From positions 1 to 7,253 of the forward strand of contig DBHE01000086.1 in the NCBI GenBank assembly GCA_002296055.1: a DNA stretch of 7,253 bases. Reading direction: 5' to 3'. The notes beneath the pieces are model-generated. The model did not search any database and had not been told where the DNA came from. It saw only the letters and a program-made list of their open reading frames with translations. The position numbers and the translations under genes were made by a program. The number at the start of each line of letters is the position of its first letter. The first letter of the stretch is position 1. Of the stretch, positions 4,910-7,253 are shown in pieces. The DNA is from Pseudomonadaceae bacterium UBA836. GTDB taxonomy: Bacteria > Pseudomonadota > Gammaproteobacteria > Pseudomonadales > Pseudomonadaceae.

Positions 4910-7156
4910 ATGTTCAAACAGTTGAACTTCCCGATTTTGCTTATCCATCCAGCCATCGGCCAGAACAACGTCGCGGGCCGCCAGCTCGACGCTCTGTTTC
5001 AGGCGTTGGACGACGAGGGCTTCGAAGTGCTTGGCGCAGAGCACCTGGAAGAAGGCCGTCTGATCGCTGAAGCGCACCGGGGCCTGTCCTGCATCCTGTT
5101 TACACCCGAGGCAGTCCCGGATCTGAGCGAGGTTGAAGCCCTGTTTGCTGCGGCCCACTGCCGCTCGCCGGAGCTGCCGATCATGGCGCTCAGCACGCGC
5201 CAGAGCATCGATCCGGAACGGCTTTCAGCCCTGCGTGAGCTGCATCAGATTCGCGGCATTATTTACCTGTTTGAAGACACCCTGCCCTTCATCGCCGGCC
5301 AAATTGCACGCACTGCGCGCAGCTACCTGTCGCAATTGCTGCCGCCGTTTTTCAAGGCACTACTGGACTACACTGGACGCGCCAGCTACTCGTGGCACTC
5401 TCCAGGGCACGGCGGCGGCGTCGCCTTTCGCAAGAGCCCGGTAGGCCGAGCCTTTCACGATTTTTTTGGTGAGAACACCCTGCGCTCGGACCTCTCGGTA
5501 TCGGTACCCGGACTAGGCTCGCTGCTCGATCACACGGGCCCGGTAGCCGAGGCAGAGCACAACACCGCCCGGGTATTTGGCGCCGATCACAGCTTTTATG
5601 TGGTCAACGGCACCTCGACGGCCAACAAAGTCATCTGGCACGCCTATGTCACCCGCGATGACCTGGTACTGGTGGACCGCAACTGTCACAAGTCGATCCT
5701 GCACGCGATCATCATGACCGGCGCCATCCCCATTTACCTGACGGGCTCGCGCAACGACTACGGCATTATCGGCCCGATCGCACGCGAGCGCTTCAGCGCC
5801 GACCAGCTAGCGGCGCAAATTGCCACACACCCCTTGCTACAGAACCGCCAGACGGCTCCGCGCATTCGCCTGGCCGTACTAACCAACTCAACCTACGACG
5901 GTCTGTGCTACAACACCGACATGATTGTTGAGCAATTGCAGGACCGCGTGGAGGTACTGCATTTCGACGAAGCCTGGTTTGGTTACGCCGCCTTTCATCC
6001 GTTCTATCAGGGCCGCCACGGCATGAGTCGCAGCCGCCCACGCAACAGCGGCCACCCGCTACTGTTTGCCACCCAGTCGCCGCACAAGGTACTGGCTGCG
6101 CTATCTCAAGCGTCGATCATTCTGGCCCGCGACAGCGCCGACCAGCAGCTCGATCATGAGCGCTTCAACGAGGCGTACATGATGCACACCTCAACCTCGC
6201 CACACTACGGCATGATTGCCTCCATCGACGTTGCCACCGGCATGATGGCCGGCCCCGCCGGCGAGTCGCTGGTGCAGGAAACCCTGGATGAAGCGCTGTC
6301 ATTTCGCAGGGCCATGCAACAAAGCGCAGAACAGTTGGATGACGAGCAGTGGTGGTTTGACGTTTGGGAGCCAGAACAGGCACTGGAACGGGACAACCTC
6401 GACAGCGCGGACTGGACCCTCGGCAACGGCGCCAACTGGCACGGCTTTGGCCCGATGGCCGACAACTACGCCCTGCTGGACCCTATCAAGGTGAGCCTAC
6501 TGACGCCCGGCGTCGAAGAAAAAGGCCGCCTGGCCAAGACCGGCATACCCGCCGCATTGGTTACCCGGTTTCTGGCTAACCGTGGCCTGGTGGTCGAGAA
6601 AACTGGGCTGTACTCCTTTCTGATCCTGTTTTCCCTCGGCATCACCAAAGGCAAGTGGAGCACCCTGCTGTCCGAGCTGCGTGAGTTCAAGCGCCTGTAC
6701 GATCAGAATGCGCCACTGGAGAGCACCCTGCCGGACATCGCTGGCCAGCCGCTCTACGCTGGGCTCGGGCTGCGCGACCTGGGCGAACAGCTGCACCAGT
6801 GCTACAAGCAGCACGCTTTGGTCCGCCTGCAGCGCAACATGTACACAGAGCTGCCCCAGATGCACCTGCGCCCCGCCGACGCCTACCAGCAGATGGTACG
6901 TGGCCAGGTCGAGCCGGTGCCGGTAGAAGCGCTGAGCGGGCGCATGAGCGCGGTCATGCTGGTGCCCTATCCACCGGGTATTCCGGTCATCATGCCCGGA
7001 GAGCGCTTCCCTGACGACAATGTGATTGCTGCCTATCTGGACGCCGCCATCGACCTGGAGACGCGCTTCCCGGGCTTTGGCAACGACATACACGGCCTGC
7101 GCCATGACCTGATAGACGGCGAGCGCCGCTGGCGGGTGGACTGTCTGGTGGAGTAG
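4910..7156 (+). CDS. PLP-dependent Orn/Lys/Arg decarboxylase, LdcA-like
   Basis: This is a fold-type I, prokaryotic-type basic amino-acid decarboxylase that would turn lysine (or arginine or ornithine) into cadaverine (or agmatine or putrescine) and CO2. The 748 residues match the length of P. aeruginosa LdcA (751). An N-terminal wing domain covers about 1-130, the PLP-binding domain about 150-560 and the C-terminal domain the rest. Visible motifs are WHSPGHGGGVA (162-172), FGENTLRSDLSVSVP (186-200), GTSTANK (234-240), the cofactor-binding HFDEAW with Asp353, the Schiff-base Lys393 in TQSPHKVLAALSQAS, and EKTGLYSFLILFSLGITKG (563-581). The start ATG at 4910 has AGGGG (4899-4903) six bases upstream. 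The gene is single, with no antiporter beside it as in the acid-response cadBA and adiAC systems, which favours a metabolic or polyamine role. Similarity to LdcA suggests lysine, but substrate choice is inferred. Confidence 0.92.
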   Translation: MFKQLNFPILLIHPAIGQNNVAGRQLDALFQALDDEGFEVLGAEHLEEGRLIAEAHRGLSCILFTPEAVPDLSEVEALFAAAHCRSPELPIMALSTRQSIDPERLSALRELHQIRGIIYLFEDTLPFIAGQIARTARSYLSQLLPPFFKALLDYTGRASYSWHSPGHGGGVAFRKSPVGRAFHDFFGENTLRSDLSVSVPGLGSLLDHTGPVAEAEHNTARVFGADHSFYVVNGTSTANKVIWHAYVTRDDLVLVDRNCHKSILHAIIMTGAIPIYLTGSRNDYGIIGPIARERFSADQLAAQIATHPLLQNRQTAPRIRLAVLTNSTYDGLCYNTDMIVEQLQDRVEVLHFDEAWFGYAAFHPFYQGRHGMSRSRPRNSGHPLLFATQSPHKVLAALSQASIILARDSADQQLDHERFNEAYMMHTSTSPHYGMIASIDVATGMMAGPAGESLVQETLDEALSFRRAMQQSAEQLDDEQWWFDVWEPEQALERDNLDSADWTLGNGANWHGFGPMADNYALLDPIKVSLLTPGVEEKGRLAKTGIPAALVTRFLANRGLVVEKTGLYSFLILFSLGITKGKWSTLLSELREFKRLYDQNAPLESTLPDIAGQPLYAGLGLRDLGEQLHQCYKQHALVRLQRNMYTELPQMHLRPADAYQQMVRGQVEPVPVEALSGRMSAVMLVPYPPGIPVIMPGERFPDDNVIAAYLDAAIDLETRFPGFGNDIHGLRHDLIDGERRWRVDCLVE

Positions 7157-7164
7157 CTGAGGGA

Positions 7165-7184
7165 TGCCCGCCAAATCGCGGGCA
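7165..7184. other. Small hairpin after the decarboxylase
   Basis: TGCCCGC (7165-7171) pairs with GCGGGCA (7178-7184) around a six-base loop, nine bases after the decarboxylase stop. On the plus strand it is followed by A rather than T residues, so it is unlikely to terminate the decarboxylase transcript by itself; it may protect the 3' end. Confidence 0.45.
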
Positions 7185-7216
7185 AAAAAAAGCCGACATC
7201 AAGGATGTCGGCTTTT
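7184..7216 (-). terminator. Intrinsic terminator of the tRNA-Ala transcript, perhaps bidirectional
   Basis: GCCGACATC (7192-7200) and GATGTCGGC (7204-7212) form a perfect 9-bp stem with loop AAG, extended by four A-T pairs. On the minus strand eight T residues (7191-7184) follow, a strong terminator located just after the tRNA 3' end. On the plus strand only four T residues follow (7213-7216), so it may also end the decarboxylase message, with less certainty. Confidence 0.85.
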
Positions 7217-7220
7217 GAAA

Positions 7221-7253
7221 TGGTGGAGCTAAGCGGGATCGAACCGCTGACCT
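7221..7253 (-). tRNA. tRNA-Ala, 3' part (cut by window edge)
   Basis: Read on the minus strand, the sequence gives the last part of the variable loop, a five-pair T arm (AGCGG, loop TTCGATC, CCGCT), the 3' acceptor strand TAGCTCC, discriminator A and an encoded CCA. The acceptor strand puts U at position 70, the base that forms the G3:U70 identity pair of alanine tRNA. The whole stretch agrees with my memory of Pseudomonas tRNA-Ala, most likely the GGC anticodon, but the anticodon and 5' half lie beyond the window, so the isoacceptor is not proven. Confidence 0.88.

Noticed and set aside
7221..7253. The tRNA-Ala 3' end as an integration (att) site for an island
   Set aside because: No second copy of the tRNA end and no integrase gene is present in the window; only a normal terminator and the decarboxylase lie next to it.

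Overview
The window looks like a core-genome segment of a Pseudomonas-type gammaproteobacterium. The evidence is a moderately GC-rich composition, proteobacterial type II citrate synthase, an EamA-like cysteine exporter, PpnP, a decarboxylase resembling Pseudomonas LdcA, and a tRNA-Ala 3' end that matches my memory of Pseudomonas tRNA-Ala. Species cannot be fixed from the sequence. All gene identities rest on recognised motifs and remembered family sequences; no database search was run.

Layout. (1) 1-1413: gltA with its own sigma70-like promoter and a strong intrinsic terminator, a self-contained TCA-cycle unit. (2) 1565-2506: an EamA-type exporter whose 3' end overlaps the convergent YkgJ-family gene by 73 bp. 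(3) 2434-3572, minus strand: a two-gene operon, beta-hydroxyacid dehydrogenase then a small YkgJ-family cysteine-cluster protein, joined by a one-base stop/start overlap. (4) 3638-4010: ppnP, a cupin-like nucleoside phosphorylase, divergent from that operon, followed by a GC-rich hairpin. (5) 4015-4277: a short element without its own gene, with 31-bp imperfect terminal inverted repeats and two nested internal inverted repeats, read here as a MITE. It sits between the convergent ppnP and thioesterase genes. (6) 4282-4728, minus strand: a hotdog-fold acyl-CoA thioesterase. (7) 4910-7156: a large PLP-dependent Orn/Lys/Arg decarboxylase. (8) 7188-7253: a terminator and the 3' end of a tRNA-Ala gene on the minus strand, cut by the window edge.

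The genes do not form one pathway. They are mostly single-gene housekeeping units: central carbon, amino-acid export, nucleoside salvage, acyl-CoA hydrolysis and polyamine formation. The only clear operon is the dehydrogenase/YkgJ pair. The least ordinary feature is the 263-bp palindromic element at 4015-4277, whose nested repeats would fold into a three-way (Y-shaped) structure and which appears to have split a terminator once shared by its neighbours. I see no defence system, CRISPR array, prophage or new enzymatic system here.
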